From DYMC01 sp035406705 (lineage in GTDB: Bacteria; Verrucomicrobiota; Lentisphaeria; Victivallales; GWF2-50-93), in assembly GCA_964426675.1 (NCBI GenBank), contig CAYRRM010000049.1, forward strand, positions 1-14,024: a stretch of 14,024 nucleotides of DNA, given 5' to 3'. Each line of letters begins with the position of its first letter. Positions within the stretch are counted from its first letter, which is position 1. The position numbers were made by a program, and so were the translations under genes. This document shows positions 1 through 9,090 of the stretch, one piece after another. Below the pieces are notes generated by a model, which was given only the letters and a program-made list of their open reading frames with translations, was not told where the DNA came from and ran no database searches.

Positions 1-8
1 CACCTAAT

Positions 9-644
9 TTATATTTTGTCATCATATCTTTCATGAAATTTTTCCAATAAGTATTTTAATTTATCCTTTTGACGTTGTTCATTTTGCAATTTTAGTGTTT
101 CATTTAAAACATATTCAACCATCTCTTTATTGACTCTAAACAAATAACCAGCATTGCCCCTACCTAATACATTAAAAGGAGCATAATAATCTGGCTGCAT
201 TTTCAATAATTTATTCATATGAACTGCTGTATTAATACATTTACTAAATTCAAAACATTCTACATCAATTTTTAATCCTTCATTATCCCATTGATTAAAT
301 TTACTTGAAGGCCTCTTTGCACTATATGCACTACTTTTTGCAATGCTAATAACTGAAATATTTTGTCTATTGCTATGTAATATAAAATCACCAGGATAAA
401 CGTTATGCATTTCTAACCAATGTGATTTTGCGTTTGCTCCTTCACAATCAGGTGCCCAAAGATATCCGCCGATAACCTCTTCATGGAAAGTTGCATTTTG
501 AAAAACTAAAAAACAACCAGTTACTACACCTTTATCATTATATCTTTTTTGTCTAATTTTTAGATATTTTTCTTTCATGCAAACTTCACAAATATCTTGA
601 TCACCTTTGATATAGTTTACTTCACATCTTGGGCACTTTCTCAT
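9..644 (-). CDS. Zinc-ribbon plus EVE/PUA-like domain protein, possible modified-base reader
   Basis: A 211-aa protein. The N-terminus carries a four-cysteine zinc knuckle (C4, C7, C19, C22 as CPRC and CEVC). Residues about 50-180 resemble the EVE/PUA-like fold used by type IV restriction readers: GGYLWAP, then W-x2-M-x2-V-x2-GD-x-I-x-H, then ISIAKS, and late GRGNAGYLF. No nuclease or ATPase motif is visible, so it would be a stand-alone binder. The ATG at 644 has a strong ribosome binding site, AAGGAGA (plus-strand 651-657). It starts 41 bp after the Res stop with no clear promoter between, so it is probably the last gene of the restriction operon. It ends in TAA. The fold assignment rests on motif resemblance only. 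EVE/YTH-type domains are known to bind methylated bases; binding to the Mod product is inference. Confidence 0.6.
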   Translation of the reverse strand: MRKCPRCEVNYIKGDQDICEVCMKEKYLKIRQKRYNDKGVVTGCFLVFQNATFHEEVIGGYLWAPDCEGANAKSHWLEMHNVYPGDFILHSNRQNISVISIAKSSAYSAKRPSSKFNQWDNEGLKIDVECFEFSKCINTAVHMNKLLKMQPDYYAPFNVLGRGNAGYLFRVNKEMVEYVLNETLKLQNEQRQKDKLKYLLEKFHERYDDKI

Positions 645-2302
645 TTTATTTCTCCTTTATTTGTACTCTTGTTATATAAGCTTTATTATACATATCTCTT
701 TTTACATTCTGCCCATTTTTTTGCCTGTGCCCAGGTAACATCAACTCCTAAGCCGTAAAAATGCGCTTTCCCGCAAGATATTTTTATGTTTTCCACTCCT
801 CTTAATTGGCTGATATCATCAGTACCTTTTGTCTCAATTACAAAATAGAGCTTCTTTTCGTTTTCAGTTTCTACATAAACAGCCCAGTCAGGGGTATAAG
901 AGCCAACAGGGGTATCAATTGTAAATCTTTTGGGAATCTTGAAAAAGAGCTTTACATCCTCATCGTTATCAAGCGCCTCCGCAAAAGGCTTTTCAACCGT
1001 TTCGCTATCATATATAACATAATCATATACAGATTTATCAACAGGAAGAGCGTTACTATCCAAATAGGCAATTATTTCCCTTGTATCTTCTGTGTTAAAT
1101 ACATCCATATATGAGTATTCCTGCCCTTCTACTTTGGTATATTTTATACCATCTATACTCATTGTGCTTTTATGATAATTTATATAGTAGATTACTTGTT
1201 CTATATATTTTTGAGGATTATTGATAAAATCATTCAATCTGTTGCTTTCAATTAATATCTTGGCAACATTTGACCTTGGCAATTTGGTTGCTGTGGAAAT
1301 AATTCTAACAACATCAGGAAGTTGAACGCTCTGCTCAATATCAGTATACCTTATCCCTTGCTCCTTATAATCTACACCTTCTTTTCTAATATCAATTATG
1401 GCCGTTTGCTTCTTGATTTTGGCCTTTTCAATAGGCATCATATGTGCTATCGATTCAATACATCTTTTCATGAAGGCATCAATATCTAAATTGATGCGGT
1501 AAATAGTCTTTTGTTTTATCTTGTTCCATAAGGCAATAAATCTCTCATCTTCAAAAACCCAATCTTTCCTTTTTACGTACACTTGTTTCTTTTCTGACTT
1601 TATTTCGACCTTCTTAGCGGCTTGCTGTAATTGATTTATAATACGTTGTCTAAGCGGTTCGAATTTTTTTGGCAGTTCAATGCTATTCTGTTGTAAGTCA
1701 TTTTTTAAACTTATCTGTATTTTGTTATCTTTATCAATATAATTTTTTGAGCGGAAGAAATCCAATAAAGACGCCGAATCATCATATGTTATTTTCTGTT
1801 CTTTTTCATTTTCATCAAGATAACTCATATCGACAAACATACCGATATCCAAAACGCCAAATTTGATTCCGGTTTCCTCCTCGATTTCCTTTTGAAGTGT
1901 GGAAAGTAATTCAGCAAAGGATTCTTTCGCAATAACATGCAATATATTTATGTTTTTATCTTCAACTCTTTCCCCATCCTGGTTAACGCAGAGCCTTAAA
2001 CCTCTCCCTATTTTTTGCCTACAGGTGAAGGGCGTTTTACTTTCAATCAATGTACAAATTTGAAAAACATTCGGGTTATCCCATCCCTCCTTTAAAGCTG
2101 AATGGGAAAAGATAAACCGAAGAGGACAATCAAATGATAATAATTTCTCTTTATCTCTCATAATCAATTGATATACATTCTCATCATCGGCCGTATCCCC
2201 GCTTGTATCCTTAACTCTCCCCTTCTTATCTTTAGCAAAATAGCCATCATGCACTTTATCAGCAGGCTGATTAAAAAAGCTTTTTATTTCCTTAAACCTG
2301 TC

Positions 2303-2305
2303 CTA
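2303..2305 (-). other. In-frame TAG at codon 430 of res
   Basis: The codon context is GAA TAG GAC. It follows FEEEYSRLIE and precedes DRFKEIKSFF in the same frame, leading into the conserved HDGYFAKDKKG segment of type III Res. The local position is variable in the family as I remember it, so Gln or several other residues would be tolerated. Confidence 0.9.
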
Positions 2306-2710
2306 TTCAATCAGCCTTGAATACTCCTCTTCGAATATTTTTGCGTATACACCCTTTTGATCCGGCGAATTATAATCTCTGTATTTTGCTACTTCATCAA
2401 TAAAGAACAGGGATAGAATCTTAATTCCCCTTTTAATATATCTCAACTCTTTTTGCAGATGAATCTCTATTGTTCTACGTATCAGCTCTCTCTTTAACAG
2501 CATTTCATCAATACTTCCGAGATGTGAATTTTTTGTTACTGTTTGCGTGTTTGAGAATTCAACTTCCTCAAATCCGGACTCGCAGTTTATTCCGGCAACC
2601 ACGTAACCTTGATAGATTTCTCTTGAAGTAACCTCAGCCAAATCAGTACCCGGCTTAACTTTAACGATTTTTCTCGTTACTATCTTGCTTTTTTTATCAG
2701 CAACATCAAG

Positions 2711-2713
2711 CTA
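2711..2713 (-). other. In-frame TAG at codon 294 of res
   Basis: The codon context is CTG TAG CTT. Homologous-looking sequence continues at once in the same frame (LDVADKKSK, then VKPGTDL and Y-x-GYVV), as in intact type III Res proteins. From memory, homologs usually have Glu here, within a motif like AKLELDV; a Gln would be compatible. One C-to-T change from CAG would create it. Confidence 0.9.
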
Positions 2714-4131
2714 CAGTCTCGCGAAAAAACCGTTACTGTTATCACAACTAATCAGCCTAATATAAGGCTTGTTATAATCATCTACTACTTCACTATTGGC
2801 AACGCATATCTGCTTTACCAATCCTTGCTGGTATGCATCAACTGGGCTTAATCTGAAAATTGTATTAATTTTTGTTTTATGTGTTGCCGAATATCTAAGC
2901 TCAAAAAGAGGATTCAGATTTTTTATCGCCTCTCTTGCTTTATCCGTATTATCTACACTTTGAGGCTCATCAATTATTAAAATGGGCCTACATTCCTTGA
3001 TAAATTCGGCGGCAGGCTTGCTCAGCCTGTCATTTTCCTGATTAAAGAGGTTCTTGCTCTTATTGAAGGCATCAATATTTATAATCATTATCTCAAGATT
3101 TGTACTTTGAGCAAAATCGCGCACCTCATAGAGCCTGCTTGAGTTATATATAAAAGGATTGACAATCGTACCATTATACTCTTTAGCAAAGTATTCCTTG
3201 GTTATGCTTAAACTCTTATAAACACCTTCACGTATTGCCTTTGAAGGTACTAAAATAACGAATTTTTTCCATCCATAACGCTTATTTAATTCATATATAG
3301 TCTTTGTATAAACAAATGTCTTGCCTGTGCCCGTCTCCATTTCAATATTAAAGCGCAGCTCTTCCAATTTGGTTAAGGGCAGCATATTTCTTGATTGAAC
3401 AAGATGCATATTTTTTTCAATCTGTTCTTTGGAAAGTGTCAAAGTATTTCCGTAGCCCGCCGCACTTAAGTTAAAGAAATCTGTCAGCACAATAGAAAAG
3501 ACAGAAGGTTGAATTTTCTGCCCTATAAATAAATCGGCTACAGCATTTACGGCCTTTTCCTGAAATTCCTGTCTTTTAAATTTTAACTTCATCAGAACAA
3601 CTCCATCTTCTTCTCGTGCTTTTTGATTATTTCCTCTGTGTTAATCAAAGCGTTTGCGTCAGAGAAACACCTATCCGCAAAGATGAAAACGTCTATATCA
3701 TCTTTTACCATAAGCTCTACATCATTATAGTTTATATTGCTTTGCAAACAGATAAGAGAATTGAAAATGCCTTCTACCTTATAAGCTGTTATAGAGCCAT
3801 ACTGCAGCTCGGTAACCTTATCGGTAAGCATATTCCCGCTCTTTAACATAATCTCATAAATCAAGTCCTCATCTGTCCTGCCTTCTACCAGATAAACAAG
3901 GCTGTCCTTTATCCTTTGAATCAACTCCTGAGTATCTGTGGTCGGTGTGCTGTCCCATTTAATAAGGTTTGAAGAATCCAACTTAAATACTTTAAAGCCG
4001 ATATCAATATTTTTTCCAGTTTCCGATACTATCTTATCCCCGGCTCTCCTTATCCTTTCTTTGCCAATCTCGCAGATGTTTTTAAATCCTGCCTTATATG
4101 CCTCTGAATCTTCAGGACATAACTCGGGAAG

Positions 4132-4134
4132 CTA
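4132..4134 (-). other. In-frame TAG at codon 458 of mod, at a conserved Gln position
   Basis: The reading is KFIMV, TAG, LPELCPEDSEAYKAG in one frame. In Mod and related adenine methyltransferases this motif is FIMVQLPE with a nearly invariant Gln. The TAG therefore sits exactly where CAG would be expected. About 180 codons of recognisable Mod C-terminus follow. Confidence 0.92.
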
Positions 4135-5202
4135 TACCATAATAAATTTCCTGTTCCCGTCATCTTCAGCATTTAACTGCATTACAGCGTGAGCTGTCGT
4201 TGCCGAGCCGGAGAAAAAGTCGAGGATAATTGAATCTTTGGTAGAAAATGAAACCAAAAATTTCTTTATGATTTCTTCATCCTTAGGAAAATCAAAAAAA
4301 TCATTCTTAAATAAATTCTTTAATCTTTTACTTGCGCCCCTTCTATCTTTATAAAATACTGTTTCAATTAACTGATATTCATTGTCCTTTAGATATATTT
4401 TTTTACAGGGTACCCCGTCCCCATTAAAATGAATTTTATTTTCTCTAATATCTTTTTCTAAATCTTCTTTTTTAGAGTAAGCCCAACCTCTTGAAGGTGC
4501 CTTGACTATATTCCCTGTAAATGGATTAACAATATCCCATTTAGGTCCGCCCCCACCTCCTCGCGAAATATCAGACGCAAAATATATCCCATTTTCATCA
4601 ATCCAACAATAATGAGAGTGTTTCTTGCTATCATTATTCTCTGGTAATGATGAATACCATTTCTGCAATTCTTTTGATGCAATATCATAATTATTATAAA
4701 GTTTTAATAACTCTTCTACTTTTTTATATATGGCTTCCAACCCATTTTTCTTTTCATACCATGTAATATTACTATTATTAACAAAGCTTAAATTCTTTGC
4801 ATAACATATTAAATATTCATGAGAATTTGAGATAAATTTTGATGCGTTTCTTCTTCCACCTTGCCATATAAAATTAGCAATAAAATTATTTTCCCCAAAT
4901 ATCTCATCGCAAATTTTCTTTAAATTTGCCTGTTCATTATCATCTATACTTATAAATATAACCCCGTCGTCAGATAACAAATTGCGCGCAAGTTTAAGGC
5001 GGGGATACAACATATTAAGCCAGTTGGTATGATACCTTCCCGCTGTTTCGGCGTTTGACTTTGCCTGCTGGTCTGTTATCTTTTTATAATTGGCAATGCT
5101 ATCGTTAAAATCATCCGCATACACGAAATCCTTGCCGGTATTGTAGGGGGGATCAATATATATCATTTTAATCCTGTTTAAATAGCTTTTGTTTAACAAT
5201 TT

Positions 5203-5205
5203 TTA
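5203..5205 (-). other. In-frame TAA at codon 101 of mod
   Basis: The sequence reads GDNLEV, then TAA, then KLLNKSYLNRIK and the DPPY motif, all in one frame. Mod proteins typically have Leu here (DNLEVLKLL), so a TTA-to-TAA change is the simplest origin. Because several neighbouring genes end in TAA, this one is best read as a true lesion or a sequence error, unlike the TAGs. Confidence 0.88.
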
Positions 5206-5517
5206 TACTTCAAGATTATCTCCCTCTATATAAAGATTGCCTGTAGTATCCCAGTTTTTACTCTCCTCCTTGCAGGGAAGCAATGTCCCCATACTCGGAG
5301 TTTGGGCAAGCTTAATGCAATTGGTTTTTCCTTTCCAGGTCATCTGGTATTTTTCGTTGTCAGTCTCAACATAATCGCCTAACAAGTTTGAAAGCTTGGT
5401 TAAATCAATCTTTCCGTCGGTTACGATTTCCGGAAAGAGTTCTTTAATCTTTTTTATATTATCCTCAATTAAATCGTAAGATTTTCCCGTAATAATTTCT
5501 GCCATGGTTATCTCCTT

Positions 5518-6288
5518 TTATAATTTAAACGAATATTGCCTGTTTGAATGCTGGTCGCTTAAGCGGACTAACTGAGCATAACATCTTTCGTATATTTCTT
5601 CTTTGGAAAATATATCAAGTAAATATGCCCCACCTAAAAATGAGAGATATTTATAAAGCCCACTAAACATTGACTTTTTATTAACATCTCCGCCATCACT
5701 TTCAAAATCCTTAAGAGCTTGTAATATGGATAAGCGAATGTCCTTTGAATTGGAATATCCTCTGTAGTTTAAATTGATAAAAAGATCTTTATGGTCGAAA
5801 ATAAATTTTGTCAATTCATACGGATCTTCTCTTTCCTTATCATAAGTTAAATAGACATACCACCATAACATAGATATACCTTGGCGGTAAAGGCTTCTCT
5901 TTTTATTCTTTTCCGGCATGAACCATCTGTTAATCAAATTTGCTTCTCTTTCAACATTAAAGCGATTTTTCATATAGTCGTAAAATCGGTCAAAGGTTAA
6001 GCCAAGCCACAGCCTTTGGTCAAATGCCGCGCTTTCAGTTATGCCTTTTATCCCCTCATATAATCTCTTCGCGTTAATAAAATCTGTGCTCTCCGGATTA
6101 AGCTTGTCAATTTCAAACGATAAATCATCGTCTATTTCTATTTTTGAAGGAATAAAAACCTGGTCGCCGAACCAATCCTTAAGCCAGCTGTTATCCGGCT
6201 TTTCCTTAATCTCCTTTAGCACAAGCTTTTGGTTTTCGGGAGAGGTTAATGTCAAAATTACATCTTCTGATAAAATATTAATCTTCAT
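5518..6288 (-). CDS. DUF6339-like protein of the restriction operon
   Basis: A 256-aa soluble protein. The core pattern FDQRLWLGLTFDRFYDY, then the basic KKRSLYRQGI, then MLWWYVYLTYD and DPYELTKFIF matches what I recall of the DUF6339 family, whose biochemical role I do not know. An upstream ATG at 6372 would extend it by 28 residues, but the ATG at 6288 has an excellent ribosome binding site (AAGGAGA, plus-strand 6294-6300) and only an 11-bp overlap with the previous gene, so I start it there. It ends in TAA, 12 bp before the mod ATG, and the mod ribosome binding site abuts that stop. Position just before mod suggests a role in the Mod/Res complex or its control; this is inference. Confidence 0.75.
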   Translation of the reverse strand: MKINILSEDVILTLTSPENQKLVLKEIKEKPDNSWLKDWFGDQVFIPSKIEIDDDLSFEIDKLNPESTDFINAKRLYEGIKGITESAAFDQRLWLGLTFDRFYDYMKNRFNVEREANLINRWFMPEKNKKRSLYRQGISMLWWYVYLTYDKEREDPYELTKFIFDHKDLFINLNYRGYSNSKDIRLSILQALKDFESDGGDVNKKSMFSGLYKYLSFLGGAYLLDIFSKEEIYERCYAQLVRLSDQHSNRQYSFKL

Positions 6289-7162
6289 ACTCTTCTCCTT
6301 CAATGGCAATCTTGTGTAAATTGATGATTCCGCGGCCAACTGTATTTTCCATAATCTTTTGAGATAAAACAAAACTGTCTATATTAGGCAAAGATTCGGG
6401 ATTTAATTCATATCCGACATTTTTTGCAGCTTTGTTTAAGACTTTAAACCACCTACGCTCTTCATATTCATATAAGGAATCAGTTTTTTGCTTTAATTCC
6501 TCAATACATTTTATGAGCGCCGGAATAATGAGCATAGAATGCAATACAGGCTGCGCATTGGGATTGTTTTGATTCATTGAGACAAATTTCCTAAAGACTA
6601 TGCTCGGCAGCCTTAAACATATTTTATCTCCCGTATAATCGATTACTATATCCTCATAATTCTCATCTTTAATCTCTGTAACAGCAAAGATTGACGGCAC
6701 ATTTGATAAATTGTCATTTTCCTTTTCTATCGTTATTGTTTTTTCTTTCCCGATTGCCAATATGTTGCCACGTTCCAAATAAAAAGAGGTGTTTTCATAA
6801 TCCTTATTAAAACAATCGTTCGTATAATCAGGCAGATCCCCTAATGCCACAATAAACGGGCAGAGCTGAATATCCCCTTCTACTTTATCTGCGGATATCT
6901 CTATCATTTTCCCTTCAAAGGGGATTGCATAAGCTTCTCTAAAACATGTATAGGGACATTCAATGTGCATAAAAAATGATGCCTTACCATCTTTTATCAA
7001 TTGCTCCAAACCATTATTCATTAATTGAGGCAACATTTTTATAATAATTGAATTCCGTGTAATCTTTTGATTAAGCAGGATATCAAATTCACTATCTATG
7101 TAATCGTTATTAAACGAATTCGCAAGGACGGGATATGGAAACAATTTAGCCTTTATACGCAT
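6278..7162 (-). CDS. Unrecognised 294-aa protein between GHKL ATPase and DUF6339-like gene
   Basis: I do not recognise a family. The protein has no signal peptide, membrane segment or metal cluster. It looks mixed alpha/beta in the first two thirds (many short hydrophobic strands, for example FIVALGDLP and KICLRLPSIVF) and helical near residues 210-245 (HSMLIIPALIKCIEEL). The ATG at 7162 has a near-perfect ribosome binding site, GGAGGT (plus-strand 7171-7176), and overlaps the end of the GHKL gene by 17 bp, so the two are probably translationally coupled and act together. It ends in TAA inside the start region of the next gene. It may be a structural adaptor of the defence complex; this is a guess from context only. 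Confidence 0.72.
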   Translation of the reverse strand: MRIKAKLFPYPVLANSFNNDYIDSEFDILLNQKITRNSIIIKMLPQLMNNGLEQLIKDGKASFFMHIECPYTCFREAYAIPFEGKMIEISADKVEGDIQLCPFIVALGDLPDYTNDCFNKDYENTSFYLERGNILAIGKEKTITIEKENDNLSNVPSIFAVTEIKDENYEDIVIDYTGDKICLRLPSIVFRKFVSMNQNNPNAQPVLHSMLIIPALIKCIEELKQKTDSLYEYEERRWFKVLNKAAKNVGYELNPESLPNIDSFVLSQKIMENTVGRGIINLHKIAIEGEEYED

Positions 7163-9077
7163 AGATTTTTACCTCCATTGCGCTGTATTCCTCAGATAGT
7201 ATACTAACATCCAGTTTAATCTGTTGGTTTTCTTCAAATTCCATATAACCGATTCTGTTTTTATAACAATTAATATTTTTATCGCCGCACTTTGCCTGAA
7301 CCACTTTTACAGGCATTTTTTCGGATATTTCTGCAACTTTGTTTAATTCTATATAGCCTTTTTTAGTGCTTTCCGTCGGAGTAATAATCAACTTATATTT
7401 TTGCTGGGCTTTATCAAAACAATATATCCTTATTTGTTTTGCTTTAACCAAACAGAGTTTTTGTGCTTCTATCCCATCTCCATCTCCAACAGGAATACCG
7501 TTCCTTTCTCCTTCTCTATGCTCATTCCCTCCAAGATGAAAATGGCTAAATAGGTCACCTGTTTCTGCGTCTTCTCCCTCGCTGTCTGCAAAACTTTGAA
7601 TGTCGCTACCCGGCTTCTCTGTCGCAAGGTGAACCGAATCATCGGCCTTCTCTCTTACCTTGACTTCGACGTTGATTATCCTGTTTAATGATTCTACCGT
7701 ATTATTGTCCCGTTCTCCGTTTCCTTCTTCATTTAAAACGTCAGGCAAAAAGTCGCTGGCTCCTTCAATATCAACTGTAGTATTAATTGTCTTTTCTGCC
7801 TGTTCATTTAAATAATCCTTTATAGTATCATATATCTTTTTTAATAGCTCTTTTGATTCATTTGGTTTATACCTGTTAGGTTCCCATTTATTATGGGAGG
7901 GATTTTCTATCTCTTTTAACCATGAATTTAATTTATCGCCCTCAATCAAAGCCATCCCTACAAATCGTAATGATTGGCAAAGCCTGTCCTTGTCCATGAT
8001 TTTCATGCCAGAGCTTCGTATCATCGCGATTTTGTTATTGCCGTCGTATCTAATATTAATTCCCAAATGGATATTTCCTAAAGAATAATTGCCGATCTTT
8101 ATATCAAGGTCGCTCCATTGTGTTTTTTCTGACGTCAATAATTCGTAATAGAGTTTTGTTGAATAGGTTATTTTATCATTGAGAGATATAATAATGTCAT
8201 CTAACGTATCTTTGCATATTTTGACATTGTTGACTGCCACTTCCAATTTTCCTTTGAAAATAGCAATCATAAAACTATCTAAGATTTCATTTATTATCGT
8301 TGTCTGAAATTCACTTTCGTCAATGAGAAAATCCTTTCTTAAGCCAGCGATATAGATATCTGTCCCGGGCGTGGTTCTTGTAAAATCCGAATCAAGATTA
8401 AGCATTGAACGAATAGGAAAAATATTGTAGTTACTACTAACTCCATAATATCCAATACCTTGCGCTATTTTATCGGAACCATCAGGATTTGCCTCGGGCA
8501 GCTTAAAAGATATTAGACGCGATACTCCTTGGCTGGCGGTTAAACCATCAATATCAAGAGTACTATAAAAAACTGTTCTTAAATCGGAACATGCGAAAGG
8601 GGCGCCCTTGCCTATACCAAAGGATCCTCCTTTGACATCATCTTTTTCTGAAGAGCCTGTGGTTTTAACTAAATTTGTCCAATCGCTTCCTCTCTCTTTG
8701 TCCGAGCCTCTTAAACCTGTCGTATTAAAGTCGCTTATTCTTAAAAAACTGATTCTATTTTTTTCAAGCAAATCCCCCGCATTATCGAAAAAGTTATATG
8801 TCCTTTTATTGCTACTGTCTTTAACAAAATCTTTACAGCGTTGTATAACGTCTTTAAAATGTTCTATATCAGGAAAATCGCTTGAATTGAGCGAAAATGT
8901 TTTAAATTCAACTACTACTGTTTTATTATTATGAGCAGCGTCCAGAGAATTCTGACAGATTTCCCTGGCAAGAGATTTAAGGGGATTGTCGTTAAATGTT
9001 TCAATCAGGGAATCTCTTAAACCAAATTCAGTTCCTCCATTGTTTGAAGGAAAACACCATTTAACTTTTGTATCCAT
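7146..9077 (-). CDS. GHKL-family ATPase (MutL/MORC/Hsp90-like)
   Basis: A 643-aa protein with the Bergerat ATP-binding fold near the N-terminus. The N box is E39-x3-N43-x2-D46 within REICQNSLDA, the G1-like motif is ISDFNTTGL (D116, G121), and the G2 lid is GGSFGIGKGAPF (150-161). The C-terminal half includes an acidic, Gly-rich linker (about 490-560) and a small beta-rich tail. GHKL ATPases dimerise on ATP binding and act as clamps. MutL/MORC-like members in restriction-modification operons were described computationally by Iyer, Abhiman and Aravind. The ATG at 9077 is preferred over 9086 or 9164 because AAGAGG (plus-strand 9087-9092) lies 9 bases upstream of it. The previous gene stops 13 bp before. 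No conserved Lys for nuclease or kinase activity is evident. A role as ATP-gated clamp or activator of the type III complex is inferred from position. Confidence 0.85.
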   Translation of the reverse strand: MDTKVKWCFPSNNGGTEFGLRDSLIETFNDNPLKSLAREICQNSLDAAHNNKTVVVEFKTFSLNSSDFPDIEHFKDVIQRCKDFVKDSSNKRTYNFFDNAGDLLEKNRISFLRISDFNTTGLRGSDKERGSDWTNLVKTTGSSEKDDVKGGSFGIGKGAPFACSDLRTVFYSTLDIDGLTASQGVSRLISFKLPEANPDGSDKIAQGIGYYGVSSNYNIFPIRSMLNLDSDFTRTTPGTDIYIAGLRKDFLIDESEFQTTIINEILDSFMIAIFKGKLEVAVNNVKICKDTLDDIIISLNDKITYSTKLYYELLTSEKTQWSDLDIKIGNYSLGNIHLGINIRYDGNNKIAMIRSSGMKIMDKDRLCQSLRFVGMALIEGDKLNSWLKEIENPSHNKWEPNRYKPNESKELLKKIYDTIKDYLNEQAEKTINTTVDIEGASDFLPDVLNEEGNGERDNNTVESLNRIINVEVKVREKADDSVHLATEKPGSDIQSFADSEGEDAETGDLFSHFHLGGNEHREGERNGIPVGDGDGIEAQKLCLVKAKQIRIYCFDKAQQKYKLIITPTESTKKGYIELNKVAEISEKMPVKVVQAKCGDKNINCYKNRIGYMEFEENQQIKLDVSILSEEYSAMEVKIYAYKG

Positions 9078-9090
9078 ATCTTTCATCCTC

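Larger units (their letters stand above)
686..3592 (-). pseudogene. res: Type III restriction enzyme Res subunit, interrupted by two in-frame TAG codons
   Basis: A 969-codon reading frame that would give a full-length type III Res (about 968 aa, normal for the family) if two in-frame TAGs (codons 294 and 430) were read as sense. The superfamily-2 helicase core is complete: Walker A GTGKT (88-92), DEPQ box (208-211), SAT motif (235-237), EGWDNP (near 502-507) and GRGLR (529-533). The C-terminal PD-(D/E)xK nuclease is intact: PD at 901-902, then E920-T-K922. All three open pieces share one frame and no indel is visible. The ATG overlaps the mod stop as TGATG, with GGAG at plus-strand 3601-3604, suggesting translational coupling. 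It ends in tandem TAA TAA. With Mod it would cut unmodified DNA using ATP-driven translocation. Read conventionally it is broken after residue 293, with the helicase split and the nuclease lost. Confidence 0.9.
3592..5505 (-). pseudogene. mod: Type III DNA methyltransferase Mod subunit, interrupted by in-frame TAA and TAG
   Basis: A 638-codon frame for a beta-class N6-adenine DNA methyltransferase of normal type III Mod size. The catalytic motif DPPY is at 118-121 and is followed much later by the SAM-binding motif DFFSGS (429-434), the order expected for the beta class. The segment between holds the variable target recognition domain (about 190-390), with an unusual five-glycine run (SRGGGGGPKW). 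Two in-frame stops interrupt it: TAA at codon 101, directly before the catalytic region, and TAG at codon 458. No indels are seen. The ATG at 5505 has AAGGAGA at plus-strand 5511-5517. It ends in TGA overlapping the res start. Intact Mod would recognise the site and methylate adenine on one strand for the whole complex. Read conventionally it is inactive. Confidence 0.9.

Noticed and set aside
806..1114. Plus-strand open frames inside res, mod, the GHKL gene and others (for example 806-1114, 3938-4192, 8608-8934)
   Set aside because: They are antisense to strongly supported genes, have low-complexity translations and lack ribosome binding sites or recognisable motifs.
2303..4134. TAG read as pyrrolysine
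   Set aside because: The TAG in mod lies at a conserved Gln site, and none of the genes is a methylamine methyltransferase. Pyrrolysine remains formally possible but fits worse than Gln.
686..5505. Frameshifts as the cause of the split res and mod genes
   Set aside because: All pieces of each gene share the same frame, and the joints align without gaps to the expected family sequence. Only stop codons interrupt them.
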